This document shows positions 25,434-39,338 of a stretch of 64,000 nt of DNA, piece by piece. How positions within the stretch are numbered: position 1 is the first letter of the stretch; each line of letters opens with the position of its first letter. Made by a program: the position numbers and the translations under genes. Source of the DNA: Symbiodinium natans (lineage: Eukaryota; Sar; Dinophyceae; Suessiales; Symbiodiniaceae); NCBI GenBank assembly GCA_905221605.1, contig CAJNDS010002701.1, forward strand, positions 422,501 to 486,500, read 5' to 3'. The notes below the pieces were generated by a model. It made no database searches, had not been told where the DNA came from, and worked only from the letters and a program-made list of their open reading frames with translations.

Positions 25434-27225
25434 TCTTCCAAGTTTGTTCGAGCGGTTTCAAGTCACGTGCCCACATGACGCGTGTCGCGTGTTCCGTGTG
25501 AGCTGCCATAAAGTCCCGCTCCTGCCAGGAAGGGGCGTTGGGAGGAAGCACGGCAGGCGGTGCGGAAGCTTTCTGGCTCATTAGCATCTTGTGCGGCATT
25601 GGACGACAGACTTTCTGAGGTGGAGGTTCGCGACCAGCAGAAGCATGACGGAGTTTGACGTCGAACAAACTTACTAGCAGTTGTTTTGGTCGACGTGTCT
25701 ATACAAATCTGCCAAGCTGAGCGCCGTCTATCCAAAATTTATAAATTAATGTAAGCATCAAAGCCCTGACCTACAACTAGAAAACTGGTTTGTCCCAGAC
25801 GTGGGAGCCGCATCTCGGCTATCTCAGGAGGCAGTGGGGCTGCAGTCACCCGGATCCGTCGTGGAGTCATGCGGCAACGCTAGCTTCGTCAGGACCCCGT
25901 TTTCGAGTGCTTCGACACCCAGTCATCTTTAACAGTAACAGCTTCTACGCGTGGATTTGGGAACATTGCAGCTTCAGGGTGCCAGGAATCCCAAAACCAG
26001 CAAGCAAAAAGCTTTGCTGCTTTGGGCAGTCATTGTACAACTCATATACATGGATGAAGCTTTCCGAGAGTTCCTCGAGGATGGCTTTGACGCTGATGTG
26101 CCGCCATGCAGCGTCTGTTCTCGTCAAGATCTGGCTTCCGGTTCCCTTGGCTGATGTTTTGTTTGGGGTTTCGAAGTCCCAAGGATGCAATGGGTTCATT
26201 CCTTACAGTGCTTAGAGTGACTTAGAAGCATCTGTTCGTAGATGTAGTTGGTAGACATCATGGCCTCGTTTTGTAGCCCAGAGCAAACATAGCAAGCTGC
26301 TATGGCAGCAAGTCGAGAGCCACATCCTGCATGAAGCACATCGTGCCTGGGACTAGGATAGGCGTTAATGTTCCCCACGCAAGCTGCTATGTGGTGCAAA
26401 GGTTTATCTGGTGAGCCATGGCTCTGCTACGAAAGCCATGCTGCTGATGTATTCCCTGGAGGCCCGATTCTTCGTTCATGGGCGTGTTAGGCCTTGCCTT
26501 AGCCTAAACCATCCTAAACCCGTTCTGGTTCCAAGCAGGTTGTGGGCATCTGGGTCACGAGCCGCGTCCTGGCTAACTCTGCCGAGGCAGAGGAGTTGGG
26601 GGCGGGGAACCCTGTGAACGACATGAGCTCCCGATTCCAATCCTTCAGATTTTAGGGCATGTCTGACGGAAAGGCGAGCTGATCATTGTGCACCACAGTC
26701 GGTCATCCAAAAGACAAATACTGCTCGCCATACCAAACTGCAACGCCAGAGTAGAGGCTGCCGGTGCTATGGCTCGAGGAGCCCGGCTCAGCCTTGCAGC
26801 AGGCACCTTCCACCCTCTAATGGAAGGGAGTTGGGTTTTGCAGGGAGAGCTATAGAGGCCCGTGCTATGCATGGATGGTAGTCCGACAACTTGGTTTGGA
26901 AGCTTTGGTCTGCTGCGATGTGCCTACTGACAGGATCCTGAACAGTTTTTTGAGCTATGCCGCTGTAATTACTCTCGCAACTGCAACTACAGCTACAACA
27001 ACAGAGAAGAAGCTAGGATTGTTTTCTAGTTGACAACAAGGTCTGAGATTCTGTGTCCTTCTAGTGGAGACCAAATAGGCTACTCAATGACTCTCGCTGC
27101 CCGGGGCCTTTTCAGACCCCGTGAAGTATGTGCTCTAGAGACAGGCTGCCTGGCCACGCTGGGCTGCCTATGGTGCCGAGGCAGATGGAGTCGATGACGT
27201 TGGGAGGTCACAGGTGCAGATTCGT

Positions 27226-27300
27226 GTATAGATAGAGAGATAGATATATACACACAGATATATATATATATATATATATTATATTGATAGAGATGTATAT
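27226..27300. repeat. AT/GATA microsatellite
   Basis: TAGATAGAGAGATAGATATATA followed by alternating TA and TATATTGATAG units. Confidence 0.85.
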
Positions 27301-30300
27301 ATACATGTGCGGATTCATAAGCTCTCTGAGTTTCGGCTTGGTGCCAGACTCTGGGTTCGCGGTTGTGACATGTTGTGACCACCGCCCATGGCGACCACAA
27401 CTCTACGCTCAACGTATGCTCCTAGACCCCCAAATTGCCGAGTACACACCGGAAGAGACCTCATAAGGGTCAGCAAACAGAATGCATGTGTTTTTCATAT
27501 TTGTTTCTTGACATGCGTGTACAAACATCTTCCTTGATGCCAGTCCAGGCCACGAATGGCTGGCCGGCATCTTGGGCGCCGTGCATCTCATTGCGCAGGC
27601 TCGAGGTGTTGTAGACCCGCAGCTCGAAGCCCCGAAAGAGACGTGTTCCCTCGAGAAGAAAGCACGATCCAAGGCTACACACGTGTATGACATTGGCGCT
27701 GCTGCAGTTGCAGCATATGCTGGGATGGAGCGTAAAGCTTGGCAGGCTCCGAAGGCATAGGGCCAACTCATTCTTGAAGGGCCGGCAAACCCGGCAAACC
27801 ACATGCCTAAAGATCATGGATATGAGTAGATAAGAATTTCGTCGCAACGGAATGACTTGCCACATGGCCCAATGAAGACGCACATCCGGCCAAAGCACCC
27901 GACTGAAAGCAACGCTCAACAAATCCGCGCTGCTCCGGTCAAGGCGAATTCGAACAACTTGCTGCAACTGGTACGCATTCCAGCTAAGGGCTTGAGGGTG
28001 GGGGTGCTTTCTTGTAGAATTGGAGAGGCGCCGCATCTCGTCAACGCTTTCGTTTACCGGGCCCCTGAAGGGAACAATGGTACAAAAAATATCTAGCTGA
28101 ATCTGACACATCCGAGCCTGCCGAACAGTTTCAGTGCGCTGCATGCTCCATACGCGTGTCTTGACCCCCGTTGCCCACCACTAGTACTGTTGTTCGATTT
28201 CGTCAACACAAAGTAGGTCAGCTGCAACAAGGCACATGGACACTCTTCTTCTCACACTTTCTGGCCCACCTTTAAGGGTATAAATACGGTATGTATAACC
28301 TGTCATCTCCGTGGGGCCCCCTTCAAACCCTACCGAGGTTGGCCTTCGCGACCTGCTCAGCAACAGCTGCCGACCGTACACGAACGCTGGCGCGGCTGAA
28401 CCTTCTGAGCTCCACGACGGAAGGGGCATGGAGGGGCTGCTTTGTGGCGCACGAGAACTCAGCTAGTTGATGGGCTTTATCCTCGGGCTTCCCAGACTCC
28501 AAGCCTCAGCTTTTCGTGGTCACGCCAGGGTCCACACCGGATTCTGTTTACGGGTGGCTCTTTGTCACTGAATGTTCTGCGAAGTCTGAAGTTCATGTCA
28601 TAAAGCCCGCCGGCTTCGTCCCTCCCTCGACGGTTGCTCGAAGAAACCCTTGCCAAGAAATATCGGAATATCTGATATCTACTGATCAAGCCGTTTTCCC
28701 TGACTCACCCGTAGGCTCCAACCCAGCCACTATACTGCGAGTGCTAGAGAAAGGCCCTACAACATTCCGCAACATTGCCACACCAACCTCACCAACCTGC
28801 TCACCCATGCGTCATGAGGTTTTCTCAGCGGGAGCAGCGCAGCTCAATTGGTCGTTCACCAACCCGCTTTGTGACTAGAGAAAAATATTGTGGGGTTAAA
28901 TTAAAATGGGCGGAGTGATACTGGCCAATCGCTTAAGCCGCTTAACTTTTGAATTTGGAAGCTTGCAAGGGTGGAACACCCAACGGTGCAAAGATCTGGG
29001 GCTCACGCGGGCATGTGGCATGTGTTCCGGTTCCAGGCCTCAAGATTCCATCATTTTCAATGTGTGTCATGTGAGGGCTAACGGCATCTTTGTGCAAGGA
29101 TTCTCTACCAACCCGCCAAGAGGTTCACAAGAATGCCATGCCCATGACAAATAGTTGATGCAGTTCTTCCGAATCTAAACATCCGGCATGAACTCACAAA
29201 GCGAAGCTTGCGACCCTGTCCTGCCGACCCTTTTTGAGAAGGGCCGTTGTATGCAAGGGGGGGCAAGTGGGCCCACACCCGCTGCCACTCAGGTCTGGTG
29301 CCATCAGCACTTGGCATCGCGGCTACATCCTGGCTATAGCGTTTCAAGATGTTTACGCAAGCACAAACAGGCCCACGGGTCTCCCCGGCTCTGCCAGGGG
29401 CCTTTACTCACAGCTCTTGGAGCTGCAGGCTTTTAGGTTCAAGCGAATTCTGGGTTGCCTACCCACAATTGTGTGGGGGACCCCGCTTCGCAAACCAGCG
29501 GTAAATTGGGCGGTGCCAGCTTAGCTGCCTGTTCTGTGGCCCTCGAACTCGAAGGCCCGACATGATACGAGATACGAGACGCGACGGTGCAAAAACACGA
29601 CGCAGGATACAACAATTCGCTCAAGACACCGGCGCCGCAAGACGAGGCCCGAGAAATACGAGACGCGACGCCAATGACATATGACACGAGCCGCAAGATC
29701 CCACACGCGACCCGAGACACCAGACACAGAAGGCGCAACGTGACACAGGACACACAACGCTTGCAAGGTTTTTTTCTTGGTGCACCAGCACGCATGAGGA
29801 TCATGACCCAGACAGATACAACATTTTTGGGTGCTGCCTCTGTCCAGAGAACCGTTGCTGAAATGGCATGTTCCTGGCTGTAAGCGTTTCTTCTGTTCTG
29901 ACACTGGGGCGTCGACAGCCACTGTCTTCGCCACGTCATGCAGCGAGTCCAGATTTTCTCAGAAAGCCTGATGATGCTAGATGGTGTAGACATGCAACGT
30001 TGAGTAGTCGGCAAAACGCAGTGGCACAGATTTTGCAGATGCTGCACGTATCTGCACGTACTGGCATGTAAGGTCTGGCAGTGACGGTCGAGGCAAGGCT
30101 GTCACAGCTGAAAAAGGGTATCTAAGACAGAGATTGGGCAGTGTGGCGGCGGTGTTTCTGCTGAATTCGTTATCCTTTGTTCTACAGTGTAGCTCCGGAG
30201 CCTGTACTAGATTTCGGTTTGCAGTTTGCAGTTTGCAGATTATATGACTATATGCTTAGGGCAGAATGAAGCGGCGCTGACTGGCCCAGCCCTTTCAACA

Positions 30301-33300
30301 TGAGCTCGGATGCCAGCATCTACTCAACTTCTACACTTTCCCTTTTGCTGCCTGAGCTCCTGCGATCCTCTCTCTCGCTCTCTCTCCCTCTCTCTCGTTT
30401 CCTCTCCCCTCTCTTTCACCAATCCCTAGAAGTGGTGGACAAATGTCAGGCGGGCAGCTTCCACGGCGTCGGAAAAATCCTTTGCGCAGCCGCGGCGCTC
30501 TATGCCGTGGCGGCATTCATCTCCCCACGAGCGAATAGCAAGCCTAGAAGCTGATGGGGCAGATGTGATCAGATCGATTGGCCCCCTAGTTGGGTTGCGG
30601 ACATTTGCCTCCGACGTTCGACGGTGTAATTCGAATCATGTGCAAGATGCAGGAAGCTGAGTCGTGGCTGCGACAGCCAAGTAAGAAAATTGTTCGCAGA
30701 CCTCAGTCTGATTAATTGGCTTGGTTTGGCTTTGAAGTTCTGCGAATTGGGCAAGTCATGACAAGGCTTCGATGCCACAGCCTTCGGGCAAGTTTCCGGC
30801 AAATACTTCTAATTGTATTCATCCTGAGAGTTTTGCCCTTCGGGCAAGGTTCCTGGCAAATACCTTTTCATTGTGCATCAAGAGTTTCGCCATGTCGACG
30901 CCCGTTGATGTCTGTAGGATGCCGCACGGGCCGCCTGTGGAAGTCATTCTCAGCTTTACTTTAACTGTAGTCGACTCTTGTTCGGCCGCTTTTTTTGTTT
31001 GTATGTGGGTGTGTGATCAGGCCCTACCTCCATCTGGGACATCACGGGGTATCTCAGTCAGGCCTGCTTCAGGTGCCCCCGCCACTTGAAGGAAGCATGC
31101 CTATCAATACCTGTGGAAAGCCACGCTGAAAATAATCAATACAGCCGCGACGAAGGCGAAAAGCCTCATCTCCCAATGCTGAGCCCTAAGCTTGGGCCAA
31201 GGTTTGCCTCAGCTGCCGAGTTGAAAAGAGAGTCGTGCATACTCAAATCCATCCACCCAGTCCCCTTTCTGCCTGACTTGACTTCAGCATCCTCTTAACG
31301 TTCTGGGTTTGAATTTTGGACTTATTTATCTGTTGTTGTGCTTGAGGGGGCTGGTCCAAAACCTGCGAGGACTCCCGCAATTGGGAAGCCGCCCAATAGC
31401 TTGCAGGAACCCGCAAGCGCGAAGCCACTCCCTACAGAATCTTCCGTCAACAAAACAGCGTGCGGTACGAGGACAAGACTCCATCCTGATGAAAAAGAGA
31501 AGGCAGGCTTCGAAGATTTCGACGGTGCACGATGTGCTAAGGAAATCGGTGGACGCCGGCAGGTGAAGGTTCCCTTCTCCTCAGTGAAAGGGCAAGGCTA
31601 CACAGTGGTCAAGGAGCCGCTTCCAAGGGCTCTGTATATCTCCGTGCTTTCTTTGTGTTTGCTTGCAATCGTTCATCAATTCCTTTGTCGATGTCCTCAA
31701 ATATGTCAAGCTCAAGCTCGAACCTTATTAAGGACTTTGTCGACAGAAATGTGTGTTTTTGTGCGCAACGTTTGCAACGTTCTACGCCAATTTGACAACT
31801 TTTTCTTTGAAGGCTCGAGACTGGTTGGACTCTGACTCTTTCTGTCCATTGGTGCAGATGTTGCTACGGGTGCCTCCTAGCACCGCCTAAATGGAGGGGT
31901 TGCATGATCTGCTCTGTTTGTTGTTTGTCGGTTGCTCGTTTGCGCTAGCCTTCGATGCGTGTGGTGCTGTCGTAGACTGTAAACACAAAGCTGCTGCAAG
32001 AGCTCTCATAGTGGCTGCCGTTGTTAATTACGACGTTGCGAGTCACCAAAGTGTCTCGTTCATTCTTTAACTGGTTCATGTCACACCCTCCTTAGTGTGC
32101 GACCCCCTCCCGCGAACAGTCGAAGCTGCTTTTGTCTCCATGTAAACGGTCCCCTGATTTTATATGAATCTAAATGGGACAGCCAGGTCCGACAATTGGC
32201 CGTAGAGGCACAAAATTTTGCTTCGACACCCGAAAGACTCTAGTGGACCCCACCCTGGACCCCCAAACTGTCAGAGGGTCCTGAATAGCCCGGAAAGCTT
32301 GACTGTATAGAGGAGGCCCCTACGAAAGAGGGTGCAACATTACGCAGTTCAGCTGAATCCTGCAGGAGCTGGGCCGCGGTGGGCAAGGCCTCCAGTTTTT
32401 CAGGATTGTTTTGAGCAAAAAGGCTCAGGTTCATTCAGGGTGGGGTTTCTGGCTGTGACGGTCTTTCTTGCAGCTCGGCTTTTGGCAGCCATCCACCCCC
32501 CTCACCCCCCCGCTGCTCTCAGCTAGAAAACGCACCAAGCTGCTGGTAGTAGGTGTGGATGATCCGCTCCCAGAGCGAGGGCCAAAGTCTAACAAGTAGA
32601 GTTTGGCGATGGGCTTTGCTGGCTTTGGGACTGCCAGGGAGTAGAGGATGTGGCGGAGCCAGAGACGGTGAAGAGCAAGCCTTCGCTTGTCGTCCTGCTC
32701 AATGTCACCCCTTCGAGCCTACAACATATAAAGGGGCATGGCGCCGCATCCCAGTTCAGCATCCCTGTTGAAAATAGTTTTTGATCGCCGCCACTCCGGC
32801 AGCAGACAATCAAGAGCTTTCACACCAGAGAGGAGTCAAGACCGGACTCCATTAGCGCACAAAAAAACAGAGCGTCCAAAGAATGTCATCAGCACATGAT
32901 GTCAATCAGCTGGAACCTGCCTTCAAAGGCATCGGTTACCATGCATTGTAAAGATTCTGGGATGGCAGCTGGCCTTGCATCATCCCTTTTCGAATCTGCG
33001 CGACTCGACCAAGTTTGTCAAAACCAAGCCGGCGCTGATTGACGTATGATGAGAACTGCTGTTGGTCTGCCGGCGGCTTCGTGTGGGACGGGCGGTAGGC
33101 CGCTAGGCCGTGAAGCCACGAAGCCAAGTTTCCGCATCCCAAAGAGTCCGAATCTTCTTCGCTGACTGGGACCGGCGGTCTGCTTCTCGTGGCTCTTTTT
33201 GGACCAGAGCCTGTGTCCGCAGCTGTGCAATTGGGGGGCCTATCTTCTGCAACTCCCACCTCCCAGATGGTTTGGGGAGCTTTGCAAGATTTCGTGGTGT

Positions 33301-34713
33301 GGAGTAGATTCTGTTGTCGCTTCCGGGCTTAGTGCAGACTGCTTGGGTGGGGTTCTTTGGTGCACTGCGGCAACTGCTGCTACAGCACTTGAGCTTGAGT
33401 TATGGTTTGGCAGCCTAGGATACGACAAATGCCTTGTTCACCACAGCTTCCACCCTGAGCTTGAAACCATTTTAAGGCCCCCAAGGAATCCAGGCGTTTG
33501 TGGTGGAACGGCATCAAACGAACATGTCTTTGTTTGGGCCTGCATGGCCTGCCCCCGTTTGTGCACCTTGCTAACCCAGATCAGGGGGGAAAGTGTCTCT
33601 TGTCCATGACGCCTCGTAATGAAATTCCAGCTGGCAGGCACCATGTACCTTTGCACCAAGTGGTCTTGGTTCCGAAAGCTTCTTGGACGTGTCACGAGAA
33701 GGGTTTTGTCTAAGATTTTGAAGAAGACCTTAATGAACGAGGTGTGGCGCCATAGGTCGGTGAAAGAGGGCACTCTGGCCTCCGTTTAGTCAAGATATTG
33801 AGCTTGAAAATGCTGGGTGTTGATCGAAAAGGGGACCTAGGCTGATTGTGTTCACGTTGCAACCTCCTTGTGTTTTGCACATCGCCACGCGTAGCCCCCG
33901 CAGCCAGAACACATGCGCTCAAGTTTTTGGTTATGCGAACATAAGCATCCACCAGGAAAGCTGCTGTCGCTGCCATCATGACTCTTGCATCCACACTCCT
34001 TGCGAATTGAAAGTTGACAAGTGGCCCCGCGTGTACTTTGGCTCAGCGCATCCTCGGCGTCTGAATCATGGGAGCAGGAGAATCAGAAGATGACTCAGTG
34101 GTGGCTATAGACTCTTAGGGATGTAAAGCCCCCTAGGCGGCCCAATCGCCCCCAGGTCGAAGTACTGCATCAAGTTCTACGAGCTGCTTGGGCTTCGAAT
34201 CCACATGGGTGGTTGTCAAAGTTATGGTCCCTTTTTGGATCCCTGTTTTAATCCGGCGCCTAATATTTAGGGTACCCCAAAAGGTATCATAATTTTGACA
34301 GCCACCCACATATCTCCCAAACTCAGATCTCTACTACAGATGGAACTTGTCACAATGCTAGCAGGTGTTCTCAGCTGAATAACATTTCTGAGGCCCACTC
34401 TCCCGATCTTCAATCACTTCAATCACGCGTGATTATAGAAACATGGTGCACAATGGTGACTTAATAGTGTCCACACAGGAGCAAACTTTTGCACAAAGAA
34501 GCTGTGCTGGGGCGCGGCCCGATATGTCCCGAACTCCAAAACGCCGCGGGGCCATTCGGGATTCTGCCCGCCCCCCACGCATGGTTGCCCTGAACACCAA
34601 AGCGTTTACAACGTTTCGCAGCTCCAGCTAGGAAAGCTGATGCAAACGCTGGTGGTCTGGATGCAGCTCGTCCTTCCTATGCAGGTGTCTTCTCTTTCTG
34701 GTGCATCATGCAG

Positions 34714-37700
34714 GAGCAACGCAGTACATGTCGGAAACGCTGGGCATAAGGAGCTGATGGACGAGTATATGCTTATGGCAAGTCTGGACGATCGCCACAT
34801 TGCCAAGACCTACGAGGCAATGTTTGTGAGCAACATGTGGTCTGGCGTATGGCCGTCGCATGCACGCCCTGTTGGCTGCACAGTTGGCACATCGCTTGCG
34901 TAGCCGATAGGCAAAGCGGAGCCTCTTAGCTGGCATCCCCCGCAGGTGTTTCAAGACAGCTCCTTCTACTATCTCGCCATGCCCCGGCATGTCATTTATT
35001 TGGAGGTGGATATTGGTTTCAGGTTTGCTGGGGGCTCGGGGCCTGCGAGAAGATTGAGGAGAGGAGCTCTGAGACATGAGGCATGGGACAGCACAGCAAG
35101 CAAACACACCGCTGCCTTGTTGTGGTACGCAGCCCCGATCACAAGCTGACGGGCTCCCTGCATGACCCACACATCACGACAGCTCAGTGCACATCACTGC
35201 TGGTATCTTGGGCGGGAAATACATGTAGACGGAAGAACCAACTTGCACATTTATCAAGTCCGATTTCATTGAGCCTGATCCGGAGTCAGGCCCATGACTT
35301 GCGAGGCAGGGTTGACTTTATGTAGATGTCTTCATCGCAGCTACACTCACACCAAATCAACAACCCTAAGCCCTCAATCCAACGGAGCTTAAATGAGGAT
35401 GTGCCGGATCACGATTTTCGCCCATCAACTGGCCAGGTCAATGAGCCGTACTTTGGCGGAGATCTTTCGAAGCTGGGCAAAAATGCCTCCCAGCAGGGCG
35501 TGAGGACTCGGCCAGCTGTGTGAGCCAAGTCTTGGAAACGTTTTGTTTCAGGGCAGCAACAACTCCCAATGCCTAAACCCCCTAACTCAGGTTTCATATT
35601 TAATAGAGTTTTTGAAACTGGCTTAGAAACTGCCTTACATGCCCCGCTGGCATCATGGGTTCCATTGCCTTCAACAGTTATGGCTGCAGGATGGGTGAGA
35701 ATTGGTGGCGGCAGATTTTCCGGCAGTGTTTGGATGGGCCTCTCGAGGGCATTGCGGGTGGAAGGACGGGGGCGAGGAGTTTCGGCTTAGGTTTTGTGCA
35801 AGTCAATTAGCTGCTACTGCAAAAGCATGTTTTGTGTTGGGGCACAGAGTCCTCACACAAGATCGGTGCGCACTGATGCCGCTTACAAGTGCGACCGGCA
35901 AAATCAATTAGCCCGTGAAATTCATGCGGTACCACCAGCAGAAGATGTCAAGTGCCACGTGTCGCCGAGGCTGTGCTATCTACACGCCAATGGCGTCATG
36001 CACTGTGACATCAAGGCCAGTTCGTTGATACCATGCCCACCTGACAAGTTTGCATTTTCCGACTCTGGCGGAGCCTCCATCCTGCCGTTCGTCTACATCT
36101 CATCGCATGAAACTCATGCTATCCAAGCTCCTTCGCCACCCCTCTATGTATGAACGTATGCCATAGACAGCCTCTCGTCAATAGCGCCTGCAATTGTGTT
36201 TTGACGTATCTTCCTGTCTTCCTGAATCCACAGTGCTGCTGGGACGCCAACAACCGAACGAATTTCGGTCAGATACGCATGCACTACATGTACATTCTTT
36301 ATCCGTTGAAGTTATCCTCCAGCCCTCCTTCATCCAGACGAAAGCAAAGCCTATAGACTACCATAGATGTGAGAATGATGGCTGAAATTTGAAGGAGCCC
36401 AACATCATGATTTCCAAGAGCGATTCCTTCCAGGTGCTCGGCGGCGAAGTTGTAAAGGATTCTGGTGCACTGGCACCACAAGAGTGGCACCACAAGCGCT
36501 TCAGTTCGTGGGATGTAGAAAAGCGTATCTCGGGTGCTGATGGGCAAGGTGTGGGCTTGATTGTCATCGGCACCGGTAGGCCAGCCTCAACGTTTGCACA
36601 GCTCACACGGATCGCATGACAATGCCGTCGCCGGCCTTTGAGTCTTGAAATCAGTCAATCTTTGTGGGGTACTTTGAGAGTGCACTCAACGCAGGAAGCG
36701 CTCCCGAATTGAACAACTTTGTGACAGTCGCATTGCTGTGGCGTTTGGGCACTTAAGTGTGCCATTGGGCATTTGATGGCTGTGGTGCAGCGAGCGCACT
36801 ATCATATCAATGCACCTCTCTAGCTTCAAGAACGTGATCATTCATGCTTCTTCCAGGACACTGATGCGTTGATGTGGATAACAGCACATCATACAGCCAG
36901 GCACCCCTTGTTGTTCTCATCGATTTCGGCTTAGCTTCGGCGTTGGGCCCTCAGCAGAATCACACAGGTGCCTGACGTAGGGTCTCTGGCCTTAGTCGAA
37001 TGTGAGTATCGGTGGCAGACACGAGCTTGACGCTGGTTTCTTGGGACGCGCAGTCGCGCTCTAGGTTTGCAGGGTTCTAAGTCTTGTGGTCCCAGGTGTA
37101 GTCCTCAGCTGAAGGTGGGGTTCATGAGTTCTCAGAGTGAGATGTGAGCACCGTTCCGTGCATGAGTGCACGATACATAGTGCGAAAGAGGAGTCGGCAA
37201 ACTTAAGCATGGTGCAGGTTTACCAGCCATCGTCAGGGCGTTTGTGGAACTCCGGGCTACATTCCACCGGAGACTTGGAGGCCCCCGACAAGGGGTCTTG
37301 CATGTCTCTAACATACGTACATGCAAAAGAAGTACAAAAAAGATGAAAACAATTAAATACCCAGGCTCGGGTTTAACTCGTGAACATAAGCGGTCTCCCC
37401 AACGACAGCTGAGTCTGACAGCTTCAATCACTCCAACTTACCTGAGCCCAGATGGCCGGTTGCAGAACTTGAGTGTACCACTAAGCCAATGAGCATCCAA
37501 TGTGTGTCTGAAGCCCTTTCGCAGGCATGGAATCTGGTATCCCCGCGGTGATGTCTTTAGCATGGGCGTGGTGTGTCTCAGCTGCACGTGCAAGTGACCA
37601 TGCGTGGCGAATAAAGGAAGGCTGTCTACAGCCGTCTAGGTTCCAGGTACCCGGCTACTGCAGACAGGACCGTGATCTTGCTGTGCCGATTGCACCCGGC

Positions 37701-37730
37701 ATCAGGTTCTTCCAGTGTATGTGCGGCATG
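34714..37730 (+). CDS. Split gene for a Ser/Thr protein kinase (catalytic domain, partial at both ends)
   Basis: Exons joined by hand. 34714-34816 (HKELMDEYMLMASLDDRHIA, alpha-C and beta-4). 34946-about 34990 (VFQDSSFYYLAMP, beta-5 and hinge). 35446-35499 (PYFGGDLSKL). 35700-35737 (NWWRQIFRQCLDG, alpha-E). 35970-36015 (LCYLHANGVMHCDIK, catalytic loop). 36395-36433 (EPNIMISKSDSFQ). 36901-about 36939 (VVLIDFGLAS, DFG). 37237-37280 (CGTPGYIPPETW, P+1 loop and PPE). 37525-37572 (WYPRGDVFSMGV, subdomain IX). 37706-37730 (FFQCMCGM). Phases match at most junctions. Donors alternate GC (34817, 35738, 36016, 36940, 37281) with GT (35500, 36434, 37573, 37731). The order of subdomains is exactly that of an active CAMK/CDPK-like kinase, with catalytic Asp and DFG intact, but HRD is HCD, so it is a non-RD kinase. 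The glycine loop, beta-3 Lys and C-lobe end were not located; LRKLLASM near 38246-38269 may be a later exon. Confidence 0.75.
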
Positions 37731-38924
37731 GTGCTGACCTCAGTCTCGTGGGATCCGGAGTCAGGGGAGAAGATTTGAAGAAAACCCCAGCAGGCCCGAA
37801 CTTTAATTACATAATATGGGACCTGCACAGTCCTGAACACTCGAAGTGGCTTGGGCAAGTACACGACACGACTTGGTCAGGGCTTAGACCCCGTTCCCGC
37901 GTTTGACCTCTTCTCCTTTGACCAGGGGGATCGGGATTCAGGCACTTGCATTGGGGCCAACTGGGGCCTACATGAACACTGCCTTGCTATGCCAGCCTCA
38001 AGCGCTTCATGCAGCCATGTCTGGCCATGGCCCCGGACACAAGCATCAGCAATGGCAACTGCGCATGGCACAGGGTCGCACCATGAGCTTCCAGACACTC
38101 TGTGCAGTGAGGCTACTCAGGACCCAAGGCTTTTGTCATCATTTGCCGATGTACTAGGACTACGACGCACTTCAATCTTCTTCATACTCGGGGCATGCTT
38201 CAAAGAAGTATTGTAGCACGTGGTGCGTGCCAAGCTTGGCCATTCCCTTAGAAAGCTGCTGGCAAGCATGGCCTGCGGATGTGATTTGGATGCATCTGCA
38301 AAGCTCAAAACTCGGCTTACAAAACCAAAGCCCTAAAGAACTCCAAGTTACCAAGTTCGACCCCAACCTGTGTGATTTGTTCATGTCTACAAGCTTACAG
38401 CATGGATGCGCCGCAACACTCCAGGGTCGAACTCGGCACTAGCTGCACAGAACCATCAGGACCCCGCGACCAGCGCAAAGAAAGAGAAACCCAAACTGCG
38501 GCTGCCTTCTTCGAATTTGTGTTGGGCTGTTTCGGTCGAGTTGCGCTGTCATGATACCTTGTAGAGCCACTCCACCACCGGATAACCTCTCGACCCCAGA
38601 TGAATATCCGACATGAAGCAGAAGGCCACATCTTTATCGGATGTGGCCTGCCCCAACAAATCAAGGAGACCACGTTCTAAGGCACTCGCCAATGGCCACA
38701 GAAAGGCAGGCCTGTTTACTGGATGCAGCCACTGCTACTGGCTCTGGCTGCAGGCACGGAGTGTGAGACAAAGCTCTTGAAGCCGCAAAAGGTCGGTTCC
38801 TGGTGTAGTCAGTTCAATACCAGTACACCAGTACAGTTTGGGATGCACTTTTTGTTCATGACATTGAAGATTGCGTTGTTTTTTAAGCTGAGCCGGCTGA
38901 CCCGGGCTGTCCTTCACCGAACAG

Positions 38925-39080
38925 CTTCCCCCACACCGTTCCACCCGGCGGCTTCGAAAGTTTCCTGATTGCTTTCGAATACTTCGACGGTGGAGACCCT
39001 CCAAAACCCCCTTCGTCTGAAGGCGAAACGCCTTCGAGATCGCCAATCCCAGCACTTCTGAAGTCTTCGAAGCCGCCCGA
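38925..39080 (+). CDS. Probable exon of unidentified host gene (upstream of the retrotransposon)
   Basis: Following ACCGAACAG, an ATG-less open frame reads VPPGGFESFLIAFEYFDGGD and then a Pro/Ser-rich stretch ending in a C tract (39093-39110). The aromatic-rich start and coherent codons look like real protein. The donor is uncertain; a GA donor after CCGCCC would keep phase with the next exon. The family is not recognised. Confidence 0.4.
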
Positions 39081-39124
39081 CCCCTTGAGTATCCCCCCCC
39101 CCCCCCCCCCTCCTGATCTCACAG

Positions 39125-39271
39125 CCTGAAGTAAGCATCATCGAGCACCTTCTACATACCTTCCCCAACCCTGCTGACCGACCTCCAGGCGCAACCGCTG
39201 TTGCCTTTGCCCGGCCACGGGGCTTCGGCGTGGCGACCTCGCCAGCCAAGGCTGCCAAGACCTGTTATGGG
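39125..39271 (+). CDS. Probable exon of the same unidentified host gene
   Basis: A 147-nt, phase-0 block lies between an acceptor (GATCTCACAG) and a donor (TATGGG, then GTGAGC). It reads PEVSIIEHLLHTFPNPAD, then a basic/aromatic stretch ending AKAAKTCYG. Its start has no ATG. The 3-prime LTR of the retrotransposon begins 67 bases past the donor, so the element appears to lie in the following intron, in antisense orientation. No matching downstream exon was proven after 49796. Confidence 0.48.
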
Positions 39272-39333
39272 GTGAGCATGTGTTTAGGGACATTTTGGGA
39301 GCAGGGATTGTGATGTCGGGCTTGTGCGTAGTA

Positions 39334-39338
39334 AGACT
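39334..39338. repeat. Target-site duplication, left copy (AGACT)
   Basis: AGACT lies directly outside the left LTR and is repeated directly outside the right LTR at 49792-49796. Five bases is the usual duplication of Ty1/copia integrases. Confidence 0.85.

Larger units (their letters stand above)
19620..34713. other. Long gene-poor stretch with microsatellites
   Basis: No family-level coding evidence was found. Simple repeats at 25351-25433 (CAG) and 27226-27285 (AT/GATA) generate false open frames. A few short blocks have splice-like flanks (for example 27549-27603, reading HEWLAGILGAVHLIAQAR on the plus strand), but none could be joined into a gene. Upstream exons of the kinase gene at 34714 should lie near the right end of this stretch; I could not find its glycine loop or beta-3 lysine. 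Confidence 0.45.

Noticed and set aside
24748-25668. 306-residue minus-strand frame with poly-Cys
   Set aside because: The centre is the CAG repeat read on the other strand; the flanks have no protein character or splice support.
36016-36153. Continuation of the kinase catalytic-loop frame (DSG resembling DFG)
   Set aside because: It looked like a decayed kinase, but a GC donor at 36016 joins the catalytic loop perfectly to EPNIMI at 36395 and DFG at 36901, so this is intron read-through.
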